Assembly: GCA_964609795.1 (NCBI GenBank)
Contig: CAZSTC010000016.1
Span: 1 to 39,519, forward strand
Length of the DNA stretch: 39,519 nucleotides
Reading direction: 5' to 3'
Origin: UBA1412 sp964609795
GTDB taxonomy: Bacteria > Verrucomicrobiota > Verrucomicrobiia > Limisphaerales > UBA1412
Notes under the pieces: generated by a model
What the model was told of the DNA's origin: nothing
Databases searched by the model: none
What the model saw: only the letters and a program-made list of their open reading frames with translations
Shown: piece after piece, positions 1 through 7,654 of the stretch
Numbering within the stretch: the first letter of the stretch is position 1
Layout: every line of letters starts with the position of its first letter
Position numbers and translations under genes: made by a program

Positions 1-101
1 ACAGAAAGGTTGGATTTCACCTACATCGACCCGTCCCCCACTCCTTAGCGGAAAATCCAGGGCTGCTTCATTATCGTAAAGAAATAAAAAGGGCGGCTCT
101 T

Positions 102-130
102 TTGAAGTCTTTGGGGTTCTATGCTATACT
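102..130 (+). promoter_or_regulatory. Sigma70-like promoter of the msrBA fusion gene
   Basis: TTGAAG at 102-107 and TATACT at 125-130 are separated by 17 bp, close to the sigma70 consensus. The expected transcription start (~136-137) coincides with the GTG start codon at 137, so the transcript would have almost no leader. Confidence 0.55.
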
Positions 131-136
131 ATAAGG

Positions 137-1123
137 GTGAGAGATGGGAAATCGCTCAGGAACCCGGCACGCTTGCTCCCGGCCCTATTGATGGGGCTCT
201 TGGGAGTGGCGCTTGCGATCGGAGGGGTGCTTATGATGCATGGATCAACAAAAGAAGAATCTCCCAAAGAAAAATCTCCCTATGGTGTTTTATCCGCCGA
301 AGAAAGGCGGGTAATCGAGCAGAAAGGGACGGAGCCCGCTTTTTCAGGGAAATATGACCAGCACTTTGAGCTGGGGGTCTACGCCTGCCGGAATTGCGGG
401 GCGCCTCTTTATACTTCGGACGATAAGTTTCACTCCGGCTGCGGCTGGCCCGCTTTTGATGAAGAGATACCGGGGGCGGTTCGGCGACAGATTGATGCCG
501 ATGGGAGGCGAGTGGAAATCCTTTGTGCCCGCTGCCAGGGGCATCTGGGTCATGTTTTTACCGGTGAAAAGCTTACCGTGCGCAATACCCGCCATTGCGT
601 GAATTCTGTCTCAATGGTTTTTGAATCGCAGAGACAGGGCCGGATCAGCCGTGCGGTTTTTGCGGGCGGCTGCTTCTGGGGAGTCGAAGAGATGATGAAG
701 CGCCAGAAAGGGGTGCTCTCTGCGGTCAGCGGCTATACGGGCGGCTTCGTGGCGGCTCCGAGTTATGAGCAGGTATGCACCGGCCAGACCGGTCACGCCG
801 AGGCGGTTCAGGTGTTCTACGATCCCCGAAAGACCGATTTTGAAACGCTCTGCAAGTATTTCCTCGAGATTCACAACCCGACCCAGGAAGACGGGCAGGG
901 TCCGGACCTGGGGCCTCAGTATCGCTCCGGGATTTTTTATCTGGATCCCGAGCAGAAAAAGACCGCCGAAACGCTGCTGGAGGTTCTTCGGGGTAAAGGC
1001 TATGAGGTCGTGACCGAAGTGAGCGCTTTCAAACGGTTCTGGAATGCCGAGGGGTATCACCAGGATTATTACCAGAAGACGGGCAAGGCTCCTTATTGCC
1101 ACTCCTACCAGAAGCGCTTCTAG
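137..1123 (+). CDS. msrBA: Exported/membrane-anchored peptide methionine sulfoxide reductase, MsrB-MsrA fusion
   Basis: Bifunctional repair enzyme reducing both epimers of methionine sulfoxide in oxidised proteins. Residues ~11-34 form a hydrophobic signal or anchor after a basic N-terminus, suggesting action outside the cytoplasm. The MsrB domain follows (~45-165), with zinc-ligand pairs CRNC (~85-88) and CARC (~130-133) and the catalytic cysteine in RHCVNS. The MsrA domain fills the C-terminal half, with the active-site motif GCFWG at ~178-182. MsrA-MsrB fusions are common; here MsrB is first and no thioredoxin domain is present, so an external reductant is needed. The start is GTG at 137, seven bases after a -10 box, so the mRNA may be leaderless. 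An in-frame ATG at 191 is the alternative and would shorten the basic N-terminus. Neither start has a clear ribosome binding site. Confidence 0.93.
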   Translation: MRDGKSLRNPARLLPALLMGLLGVALAIGGVLMMHGSTKEESPKEKSPYGVLSAEERRVIEQKGTEPAFSGKYDQHFELGVYACRNCGAPLYTSDDKFHSGCGWPAFDEEIPGAVRRQIDADGRRVEILCARCQGHLGHVFTGEKLTVRNTRHCVNSVSMVFESQRQGRISRAVFAGGCFWGVEEMMKRQKGVLSAVSGYTGGFVAAPSYEQVCTGQTGHAEAVQVFYDPRKTDFETLCKYFLEIHNPTQEDGQGPDLGPQYRSGIFYLDPEQKKTAETLLEVLRGKGYEVVTEVSAFKRFWNAEGYHQDYYQKTGKAPYCHSYQKRF

Positions 1124-1216
1124 GGCGCCGGGCAGGGTTAGAAAATGAAGAAGAAATAAATTATCATTTGTGTGAATAAAGTCCGCCGGAAAACGTCTCA
1201 AAGTCTGTGAACGGGC

Positions 1217-1244
1217 TCGACAGGAAGTTTTTTGTGTGTAGACT
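1217..1244 (+). promoter_or_regulatory. Candidate promoter of the DUF362 gene
   Basis: TCGACA (1217-1222) and TAGACT (1239-1244) are spaced by 16 bp, upstream of the ATG at 1286. This is a match by eye only. Confidence 0.35.
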
Positions 1245-1285
1245 ACTCACCGGGTGACCGTGGAACTTATATTGATTAACAACAT

Positions 1286-2251
1286 ATGAAAAGACGTAGT
1301 TTTATCAAAGCCGCCGCGCTCGGCACTGCCGCTGTCGCTGTGCATTGGGATAGTGCTCTCTTCGCTCAGAGTGATGAGAAAAAGAGCGCTGAGACTTCAG
1401 ACAAGCCCCTTGATATTGTCGCTATACATGGGGGGACCGCTGCCGAGATGTTCGAAAAAGGCATTGCCGAGATGGGCGGCATAGGACGCTTTGTCAAAAA
1501 GGGTCAGTCAGTCGTCCTCAAGCCCAATATCGGTTGGGATCGCACCCCGGATTACGGTGCCAATACGGACCCGGATCTGATGGGGATCGTGACCAAGTAT
1601 TGCCTGGAAGCCGGAGCCAAAGAGGTTCTCTGCTTTGACAACACTTGCGGCAATGACTGGGAGAACCGCTACAAGGTGAGCGGTATCAAGGACGCCGTGG
1701 AAAAGAATGGCGGCAAAATGATCCCGGGCCAGACCGAATCCCTCTTTGAAGAGAAGGATATCCCCAAGGGAGTGAAGCTCAAAAAAGCGAAAGTTCACAA
1801 GCTGCTGTTGAGTGCCGATGTGTTTATCAACATGCCGGTCCTGAAGCATCACAGCGGAACCAAGATCACGGCTGCCCTTAAGAATTCGATGGGATGTATC
1901 TGGGACCGTGGTTTCTGGCATCGATCTGACCTGCCCCAGTGTATTGCCGATTTCGGCACATTCTGGAAAACACAACTCACCATCCTGGATGCTTACCGAG
2001 TGATGCTCGAGAACGGACCTCGCGGCTCGAGTCCCGACCGCGCCCCGATCGCCAAGTATCAGATTATCTCGACGGATATGGTCGCAGCCGATACCGCAGC
2101 GACTCAGATTTTCGCCCAGGTCGCCCGCCAGCATAATATGGGTAAGCCCTATACGCTTGACGAAATCACCTACCTGGCCCTGGCACAGAAGGCCGGTGTC
2201 GGTACGATGGACCTGACCAAGCTCAACATGAAGCGGGTTGCAATGGCATAG
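1286..2251 (+). CDS. Tat-exported DUF362 domain protein
   Basis: The N-terminus KRRSFIK followed by an Ala-rich hydrophobic stretch is a twin-arginine signal peptide, so a folded, probably cofactor-loaded protein is exported. The body (residues ~45-320) has the DUF362 look, including VVLKPNIGWDR near residue 75 and INMPVLKHHSG near 185. DUF362 proteins often sit beside or are fused to 4Fe-4S ferredoxin domains, but their reaction is generally not established. Here the neighbour downstream is a polyferredoxin with its own internal twin-arginine segment, which suggests the two form one periplasmic redox unit (inference). No CxxC ferredoxin motifs are seen in this protein. There is no obvious Shine-Dalgarno sequence before the ATG. 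A hairpin lies between this gene and the next. Confidence 0.85.
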   Translation: MKRRSFIKAAALGTAAVAVHWDSALFAQSDEKKSAETSDKPLDIVAIHGGTAAEMFEKGIAEMGGIGRFVKKGQSVVLKPNIGWDRTPDYGANTDPDLMGIVTKYCLEAGAKEVLCFDNTCGNDWENRYKVSGIKDAVEKNGGKMIPGQTESLFEEKDIPKGVKLKKAKVHKLLLSADVFINMPVLKHHSGTKITAALKNSMGCIWDRGFWHRSDLPQCIADFGTFWKTQLTILDAYRVMLENGPRGSSPDRAPIAKYQIISTDMVAADTAATQIFAQVARQHNMGKPYTLDEITYLALAQKAGVGTMDLTKLNMKRVAMA

Positions 2252-2285
2252 CCGCGGGTGCAATTCGTTTAAATTAACTTCAAAA

Positions 2286-2330
2286 AGCGACCACTCCGGG
2301 TCATCTGGCTCCGGAGGGTCGCTCTTGCTT
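2286..2330 (+). terminator. Hairpin between the DUF362 and polyferredoxin genes (weak intrinsic terminator or attenuator)
   Basis: GCGACC-A-CTCCGG (2287-2299) pairs with CCGGAGGGTCGC (2311-2322), apart from one bulged A. Only a mixed TCTTGCTTTG follows. The GGAGGG inside the right arm would be hidden in the stem. Confidence 0.5.
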
Positions 2331-2338
2331 TGTATAAG

Positions 2339-4120
2339 ATGAGATTTACTCCTCGAGGAATGCGCCGGGTGCGAATCGTTTTTTCGCTGCTCGTTTTTCT
2401 GCTGCTGAGCGCACAGTTTCTGGATATCTTCCACCGTCTGCCCGAGAGCTGGTATGCGCTCCATCCGACGCAGACTCAGTTCATCCCCTCGCTCCTGAAC
2501 TTTCTGGGCGGTGGCGGAGTGCTGGCCGGTGCCGCCTTTCTGACCTTTACGGTGACGACGCTTCTTTTCGGCCGTGTCTATTGCTCCTTTTTTTGTCCCC
2601 TGGGAATCGGGATGGATATCGTGCGCTGGTTCGCAAAGTTCCCGGCCCGAAATCGGTTTCTGAAGAAGAGCGCTCTGGGGCGGTATTGCGCCCGCGCGCT
2701 GAAGCTCTCCTGGGATCTTGCCTGGAATAAGCTCCGGATTGCCGCGGTCGCTTTTGCGGCGCTCCTGATCGTTTTCGGTTTCACTTCACTTCTGGGATTT
2801 CTGGACCCCTATTCTCTCTTCGGAAAAATTTTCGGGCTCATCGTCTTTCCCGGTTTATCGCTGGCCAATAACGAGCTCAGCAATTTTATGATCCAGCGCG
2901 GAGTCTACACGGTCACGGCCGTCAATGGCGACGTGCGGTTTTCGCTGGCGGTTTTCGGTATGGCTTTGCTCATTCTGGGAGGTATCTCAGCGCTCTCGAT
3001 CTGGCGAGGCCGGATTTATTGCAACACGCTCTGCCCGGTCGGCGGCTTCCTGGGTTGGCTGTCCCGGTATTCGCTTTTCCGCCTGGAGCTGATCCCGGAG
3101 AACTGTGGGGGGTGCGGACTCTGTGAGCGCGAGTGCAAAGCCCAGTGCATCGAAGCCAAAAGCCGGAGACTGGATTTCTCCCGCTGCGTGCTCTGCTTTG
3201 ACTGTGTGCGGACTTGCCCGCGCGGCGGAGTGCAGTATGTGTTTCGCTCTCCTTTCGCCTCCCATGGCAAGAAGGCTGTAAACGCAGGTTCACCCGGAGC
3301 GGCTCTAAGCTCACTGCCCGATGCGGTTCAGGTGCAGCCCGGCTTGATGGGGCGGCGTGAATTCGTGCGGAGCGTTCCCGCATTGGCGGCGCTTTTATGC
3401 ACCGCGGCAAAGTTGAAAGAAGGCCAGGCGCTGCCCGCACCGACCGACTCGGATGTGCCCTATGAAATTTTGCCCGATGCCACACCTTACTGGCTCCGGG
3501 GTGAGCGTCCGGATAAAAGGCTCACCGTGCCGCCGGGCGGCGTGGATATCAAAAACTTTTTCAATAAATGCACCGGCTGTCAGATCTGCGTGGCGACCTG
3601 CCCTATGCAGATATTGAAACCGAGCCTGACCGAGTGGGGTCTGAACGGAATCATGCAGCCCTTCATGGATTTCACCAAAGGCTACTGCGTCCACGAGTGC
3701 AGGGCCTGTACGCTGGTCTGCCCGGTCGATGCCTTGCACCCCCTGAGCGTGGAAGAGAAAAAAGTGGAGAAGATCGGCACTGCGATTTTCCGCGAAGACC
3801 TCTGCATCGTCAAAACTGATGAAACCGATTGCTCAGCCTGCGGAGAGCATTGCCCGGTAACCGCCATTGAAATGCTCCCCTACAACGTGGATAAGCATCT
3901 CTATATCCCGCATGTCCATGCCGAGGTCTGCATCGGCTGCGGCGCCTGCGAACGTGTCTGCCCGGTGCTTCCGCATAAAGCGCTCGTCGTCCAGGGAATC
4001 AAGGTGATTAAGAAGGCAAAAGTCTTTGAAGAAAGTATGCGCCTCTATCAGCCCGCGCCCGCGCCTGCAACGGCTCAGCCTCCGCCGGTTGTCGATGGGG
4101 GTGATCCTTTCCCGTTCTGA
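2339..4120 (+). CDS. Membrane polyferredoxin resembling a NapH-NapG fusion
   Basis: Electron-transfer membrane protein of about 593 residues. The N-terminal half has several membrane segments (~12-30, ~55-78, ~135-155, ~205-225) and two CxxxCP motifs, CSFFCP (~82) and CNTLCP (~229), typical of the NapH/CcoG family. Two 4Fe-4S motifs follow (CGGCGLCERE ~256, CVLCFDCVRTCP ~283). Around residue 337 a second export-like segment appears, GRREFVRSVPALAALLC, a twin-arginine motif plus hydrophobic stretch. After it come four more cysteine clusters (~411 CTGCQICVATCP, ~450 CVHECRACTLVCP, ~498 CSACGEHCP, ~531 CIGCGACERVCP), as in the Tat-exported ferredoxin NapG. The likely role is passing electrons from the quinol pool to periplasmic acceptors. 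No nitrate reductase genes are in the window, so the partner is unknown. ATG at 2339 was chosen; TTG at 2330 is an alternative. Confidence 0.85.
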   Translation: MRFTPRGMRRVRIVFSLLVFLLLSAQFLDIFHRLPESWYALHPTQTQFIPSLLNFLGGGGVLAGAAFLTFTVTTLLFGRVYCSFFCPLGIGMDIVRWFAKFPARNRFLKKSALGRYCARALKLSWDLAWNKLRIAAVAFAALLIVFGFTSLLGFLDPYSLFGKIFGLIVFPGLSLANNELSNFMIQRGVYTVTAVNGDVRFSLAVFGMALLILGGISALSIWRGRIYCNTLCPVGGFLGWLSRYSLFRLELIPENCGGCGLCERECKAQCIEAKSRRLDFSRCVLCFDCVRTCPRGGVQYVFRSPFASHGKKAVNAGSPGAALSSLPDAVQVQPGLMGRREFVRSVPALAALLCTAAKLKEGQALPAPTDSDVPYEILPDATPYWLRGERPDKRLTVPPGGVDIKNFFNKCTGCQICVATCPMQILKPSLTEWGLNGIMQPFMDFTKGYCVHECRACTLVCPVDALHPLSVEEKKVEKIGTAIFREDLCIVKTDETDCSACGEHCPVTAIEMLPYNVDKHLYIPHVHAEVCIGCGACERVCPVLPHKALVVQGIKVIKKAKVFEESMRLYQPAPAPATAQPPPVVDGGDPFPF

Positions 4121-4160
4121 CAATTGCGGTTCCCGTATTCTTTTAACGGATAAAAACATT

Positions 4161-4195
4161 GAAGGCGGTCTTTCGACCGCCTTCTCGTATTTTAT
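4161..4195 (+). terminator. Bidirectional intrinsic terminator
   Basis: A perfect 10-bp stem (GAAGGCGGTC / GACCGCCTTC, loop TTTC, 4161-4184) is followed by TCGTATTTTATT. On the minus strand the stem is followed by AATGTTTTTA, so it can also end the convergent gene at 4232-4885. Confidence 0.85.
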
Positions 4196-4231
4196 TAACT
4201 GAGCTATTTATATGAGAGCATAAGAATAGAG

Positions 4232-4885
4232 TTAAAATCTGTTGTTAGCCCAGCCATAGCGCTGGCCTCTGGGGGCCCAGCCTTGAGCGGCTCCGGCACC
4301 CCTACCCTGCCTCATGCCTCGATTGAAGGCCGGGCCTTGAGGATCCTGAGACATTCCTTGTCCTGGGACCATCATCGGGCAGCCGCAATTGGGACATACG
4401 TTGGGGCACATGTTGGGACATACGGGAGCATTCCCATAACCATAACGGGGACCTCTGGGAGCCCATCCCTGAGGGGCTACTTCATTGTTCCAGCCTTGAC
4501 GCTGAGCTTTCTTGTAGCCGAGGGCCTTGGGACCCTTGGACATTCCTTGTCTTGGGCCAGCCATCATTGCGTTGGCACCCTTGCGGGCTTTCTTGGGCCC
4601 GGGGGTGAAGTTGGATCCGGGAGCCATCATCGGGCAGGCACCCTGAGACATTCCTTGTCCCTGGCCTCCCATCATTGGGCCGCCGGGGCCGCCGCGAAAT
4701 CCCCGCATATTGGGACCGGTGGTTTGTGAATCGAGCATTGGGCAGTTTGCCGGACGCTCAAAACCCATCGGGCAAGGAGGGGGTGTATTCTGTGCTTCGG
4801 GAGTCGCCTCCTGGGCCTGGGTGTTGAACGCCATCCAGAAGCCAGCGGCTGCGATTACCGAGATCATGATTGCCAATTTTTTCAT
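4232..4885 (-). CDS. Secreted Cys/Met/Gly-rich low-complexity protein, possibly metal-binding
   Basis: A signal peptide is clear (MKKLAIMISVIAAAGFWMAF, cleavage probably after TQAQ or nearby). The ~195-residue remainder is low complexity: Gly, Met, Pro, Gln and Arg rich. It contains CPM triplets (PCPMGF, NCPML, ACPMM) and a dense cluster around residue 155-172 with five cysteines in CPNM-CPNV-CPNCGCPMM, eight cysteines in total. GMSQ/GMSK phrases recur three times, and a QGWAPRGxRYGxxN unit occurs twice (middle and C-terminal end), indicating internal duplication. I recognise no family. Sulfur-rich motifs of this kind are compatible with binding soft metals such as copper, but that is inference. 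It lies downstream of the GH30 gene on the same strand with its own candidate promoter. Confidence 0.75.
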   Translation of the reverse strand: MKKLAIMISVIAAAGFWMAFNTQAQEATPEAQNTPPPCPMGFERPANCPMLDSQTTGPNMRGFRGGPGGPMMGGQGQGMSQGACPMMAPGSNFTPGPKKARKGANAMMAGPRQGMSKGPKALGYKKAQRQGWNNEVAPQGWAPRGPRYGYGNAPVCPNMCPNVCPNCGCPMMVPGQGMSQDPQGPAFNRGMRQGRGAGAAQGWAPRGQRYGWANNRF

Positions 4886-4960
4886 ACTATTTACTTCGTT
4901 AGATTCCTAGTGTCACTGTGCTTTTTTTTGCATGCGCTGCCGCATGGCGAGCACGTGTAT

Positions 4961-4990
4961 GTATAAACCGGCCCACTGAAAAAGTTTCAA
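4961..4990 (-). promoter_or_regulatory. Candidate promoter of the Cys/Met-rich protein gene
   Basis: Read on the minus strand, TTGAAA (4990-4985) and TTATAC (4966-4961) are spaced by 18 bp. This leaves a leader of about 70 nt before the ATG at 4885. Confidence 0.4.
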
Positions 4991-5018
4991 ATTTTTTGAG
5001 AGGTTTCCGGATCTCGAA

Positions 5019-6536
5019 TTACCAGACGTAGGTGCCAACGGCTCCGGGCGGCAGCCTGAAATTGGCGAAGGCTCCGTTGAATTGCACCTTGCCCGAGTAG
5101 ACCGACCAGGTGTTATTGACGACAATGAGGACGATCTTCCCCTCCGGTGTTTTGAAGGCGACATTCGGCAGCACGTTGCTTTGTGCGATGACGGTAGCGC
5201 GCATGATTTCGCGGCGTTCTTCATCGGTCGTCAAATTGATCGCACTGTCGAAAGGTGCCGTCGAAGCGATGCGGACCGAGCCCGGCGGAACGAACTTGGA
5301 GGCGTGCGCGATGACGTAGTAAGCCAGGTTGCGCGTGACCCGGTCGCCATCCAGAGTGAGTGCTCCCTGGCACATGCTGCAGCCGCCGTTATCGGTGTGC
5401 GGATCGTTTTTGGGGTCTGCGGCCAGATTCCAGAGCAGCACGTTATTGCTCCAGTTGCGCGAGCAGCCGACGATGAGGCGCTTGACCTGATCGGCAATAG
5501 CGATTGTCTTAGCGTCGCCGCGCTCGATCACCATCTGCTCTGTGAAGTAGAGATTCTTGTCGGGCCGGGCCTGATGCACGAGCGACATGGCGCTGATATC
5601 GCCGCCATAATGATGGAAGCCGCTGCCATCCACATACTGCGCCGCATCCGGGTCGCTCAGAATATGGAGCGCATAATCGGGCCGGTCGCAATTGTGATCG
5701 AAGAGAACAATTTTGGTTTTAATGCCACGGGCTTTGAAGAGCGGTCCCAGATGTTTTTTGAGAAACTCGAGCTGCTCGGTATCACGCATGACCATGCTGG
5801 GCGTGTTGTTCGAGTTGAGCGGCTCGTTCTGAATTGTAATAGCGTCAATCGTAATCCCCTCCTCTTTCATCGCCTCGATATACTTCGCAAAATAGAGTGC
5901 GTAGACCTCGTAGCAATCGGTCTTGAGGGAGCCGCCGCGCACTTTGCCGTTGGTCTTCATCCAGGTGGGAGCCGACCAGGGAGAGCTCATGATTTTGATC
6001 TCGGGCGCGATGGCGAGAATTTCTTTGAGGACCGGGATGACGTCATCATGATCGTGGCCCAGGTTGAATTTTTCCAGCTTGAAATCGCTCTCTCCTTCCG
6101 GCAGATCATTGTAGGAATAGACGAAGCTGTTGAGGTCCGAAGCGCCCAGGCTCAGGCGAATATAGCTGAAGCCGACCGAGCCCTCGCCTCTGCCAAAACA
6201 CTCCCGGAGAATTTCAGCGCGTGCTTCCGGGCTCATCGCGTGCAGGTGCTGAGCGCTGCCGCCGGTCAGGGCAAAACCGAAACCATCCATCCTCTGGAAG
6301 CTCTGGCGATCGTCCACAATGATGGGGAATCCGGAGCCGCTATTGCGCCCAAAAAAGATTTGATTGCTCTGTCGGGCCATGAGGTTCGAGCGATCGGCAA
6401 GCGTCACCCAGGCCTCCATGCTGCGCGCCGGTGTGGATTCTTGTGCCGGCAGAGTCGTGAGGATCGCCATAAGAGAGGCGCAGATCGAGGTTTTTACAAA
6501 CCAGGATTTCAGACTGTTTTTCATTTCGTTCTTCAT
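5019..6536 (-). CDS. Secreted glycoside hydrolase family 30 (beta-1,6-glucanase or glucosylceramidase-like)
   Basis: Retaining glycosidase of 505 residues. The N-terminus has a signal peptide (residues ~10-32, ending LTTLPAQ). The catalytic TIM barrel opens with QRMDGFGFALTGGSA, the typical GH30 entry motif. The acid/base glutamate is in TIQNEP (~residue 235) and the nucleophile in LYFTEQ (~residue 332). The C-terminal ~90 residues form the usual beta-sandwich side domain ending in GTYVW. GH30 members act on beta-1,6-glucan, glucosylceramide or related substrates; substrate cannot be read from sequence alone. The start codon lies inside the 55-bp repeat next to an assembly gap, so the upstream region should be read from 6702 onward, where TTGACA (minus strand, 6738-6733) may be a -35 box. 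Confidence 0.92.
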   Translation of the reverse strand: MKNEMKNSLKSWFVKTSICASLMAILTTLPAQESTPARSMEAWVTLADRSNLMARQSNQIFFGRNSGSGFPIIVDDRQSFQRMDGFGFALTGGSAQHLHAMSPEARAEILRECFGRGEGSVGFSYIRLSLGASDLNSFVYSYNDLPEGESDFKLEKFNLGHDHDDVIPVLKEILAIAPEIKIMSSPWSAPTWMKTNGKVRGGSLKTDCYEVYALYFAKYIEAMKEEGITIDAITIQNEPLNSNNTPSMVMRDTEQLEFLKKHLGPLFKARGIKTKIVLFDHNCDRPDYALHILSDPDAAQYVDGSGFHHYGGDISAMSLVHQARPDKNLYFTEQMVIERGDAKTIAIADQVKRLIVGCSRNWSNNVLLWNLAADPKNDPHTDNGGCSMCQGALTLDGDRVTRNLAYYVIAHASKFVPPGSVRIASTAPFDSAINLTTDEERREIMRATVIAQSNVLPNVAFKTPEGKIVLIVVNNTWSVYSGKVQFNGAFANFRLPPGAVGTYVW

Positions 6537-6701
6537 AAAATCAGACNNNNNNNNNNNNNNNNNNNNNNNNNNNNNNNNNNNNNNNNNNNNNNNNNNNNNN
6601 NNNNNNNNNNNNNNNNNNNNNNNNNNNNNNNNNNNNNNNNNNNNNNTTTTACAAACCAGGATTTCAGACTGTTTTTCATTTCGTTCTTCATAAAATCAGA
6701 C
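6492..6701. repeat. Exact 55-bp direct repeat flanking gap 1 (assembly overlap)
   Basis: Positions 6492-6546 and 6647-6701 are identical over 55 bp and directly abut the two sides of a 100-N run. This is the signature of two contigs ending in the same k-mer, not of a biological duplication. Confidence 0.95.
6547..6646. other. Assembly gap of 100 N (probably false)
   Basis: Exactly 100 unknown bases, a default scaffold gap size. Because the flanks overlap by 55 bp, the true sequence probably runs from 6546 straight to 6702. Confidence 0.97.
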
Positions 6702-6760
6702 ATGAGAAAACAGTGTTCTAAAGTGAGGTTTTTGTCAAGGCAGGAGCCGTGCTTTTCACT

Positions 6761-7465
6761 TCAGGCGAAAAGCCTGGAGAGGCTCGCCGAGAGATTGCGT
6801 GCAGCCAGCCGGGTATTCTTTCCCAAGCGAATCAGGGCCGGGATTTTTCCGGGATGGAGGATGAGTTCGCCGGCCAGAGCCGGAATGGAAATTGTCCCGT
6901 CGGGTTTTGAAAGGGCGCAGAAATCGAGCGGTAAATCTTCGTGCGCCGAGTCGGAGATCACGCGAAGAGTCGCGCAGGCGATTCCCTCCCGCTGGCAGAG
7001 TTCATGAAGGATGCCCGACTCCATCTCCACGGCACGGCAGCCGCTCTCCCGGTAAAGCCGCTCCTTCTCGACGGCTCGGAGGATCACCTGCTCGGAGCAG
7101 AAAAAATCTCCTTCAGGAAATCCGAGCGGAGGGAAAAGAGAATTCCTCTGACAGAGGATATCCCCCACTTGAAGAGCGGGGTCCAGTGCTCCGGCAAAAC
7201 CGCAGGTGAGTACGCATCCGGGTTTTTCTCCGCTGCTATTTATAAGCGCATTATCCCAGGCGTCGCGGGTGCATTGGCTGCCCATGCCGCCTATAAAAAT
7301 TCGCAGTGTGGCTTCTCCGCGGCTGAAGAGGACTCCCCTGCCCTCCCGCACTTGCTGAGGCTTCCATCCCAGCGCGGGCAACGATTTCAGAAAAATCTGC
7401 GCCTCTTCTTTGACCGCAAAGAAGAGCCAGACAGGAGTGGGCAATAACGCAGGGGCAGCTGTCAT
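6761..7465 (-). CDS. Nucleoside phosphorylase / MTA-SAH nucleosidase superfamily protein
   Basis: 234 residues, the usual size for the purine and uridine phosphorylase-like fold. Diagnostic segments are VKEEAQIF near the N-terminus, the glycine-rich CGFAGALDPALQVGDIL (~88-104), AVEMESG (~145-151, ribose-binding glutamates) and the active-site aspartate region RVISDSAHEDLPLDF (~168-182). The last segment contains SDSA where the nucleosidase catalytic Asp sits. The protein could be a methylthioadenosine/adenosylhomocysteine nucleosidase or the hopanoid-associated phosphorylase HpnG type; nothing around it decides this. The sequence GGAG lies about 8 nt before the ATG. It is on the same strand as the GH30 gene but separated by over 200 bp. 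Confidence 0.8.
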   Translation of the reverse strand: MTAAPALLPTPVWLFFAVKEEAQIFLKSLPALGWKPQQVREGRGVLFSRGEATLRIFIGGMGSQCTRDAWDNALINSSGEKPGCVLTCGFAGALDPALQVGDILCQRNSLFPPLGFPEGDFFCSEQVILRAVEKERLYRESGCRAVEMESGILHELCQREGIACATLRVISDSAHEDLPLDFCALSKPDGTISIPALAGELILHPGKIPALIRLGKNTRLAARNLSASLSRLFA

Positions 7466-7529
7466 TTTGACGGCTCCACGGTAACTCTAGAGCGGGGGTG
7501 AAATCAAGAAACAAAAGAGCGGGGCTCAT

Positions 7530-7557
7530 TTGATTTTTTCCCGAGATGTGCTATGTT
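7530..7557 (+). promoter_or_regulatory. Candidate promoter of the 61-aa protein gene
   Basis: TTGATT (7530-7535) and TATGTT (7552-7557) are spaced by 16 bp. The start codon is ~90 nt further on, leaving a noticeable leader. Confidence 0.4.
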
Positions 7558-7654
7558 GAAAGTGGCTGAAGAACGAAAGTTTTTCAGGGGTCGGACTGCG
7601 GATGTCCAACACGTTATGCGAAAATGTGTGTGCTTTTGGAATGAAAGGCAAGTT

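Noticed and set aside
2311..2320. GGAGGG as the Shine-Dalgarno sequence of the polyferredoxin gene
   Set aside because: It is about 20 bp from ATG 2339 and buried in a stable stem; it could only serve TTG 2330, which is less likely.
4929..4947. CATGCG-CTGC-CGCATG hairpin after GH30 as a terminator
   Set aside because: On the minus strand it is followed by A residues rather than T; on the plus strand no gene needs it.
6492..6701. Direct repeats around gap 1 as transposon target duplications
   Set aside because: A 55-bp length identical to that at gap 2, directly abutting 100 N, fits assembly overlap. No transposase or terminal inverted repeats are present.
5082..7007. Long plus-strand open frame spanning gap 1
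   Set aside because: It is antisense to the clear GH30 gene and depends on the artificial N run being open.
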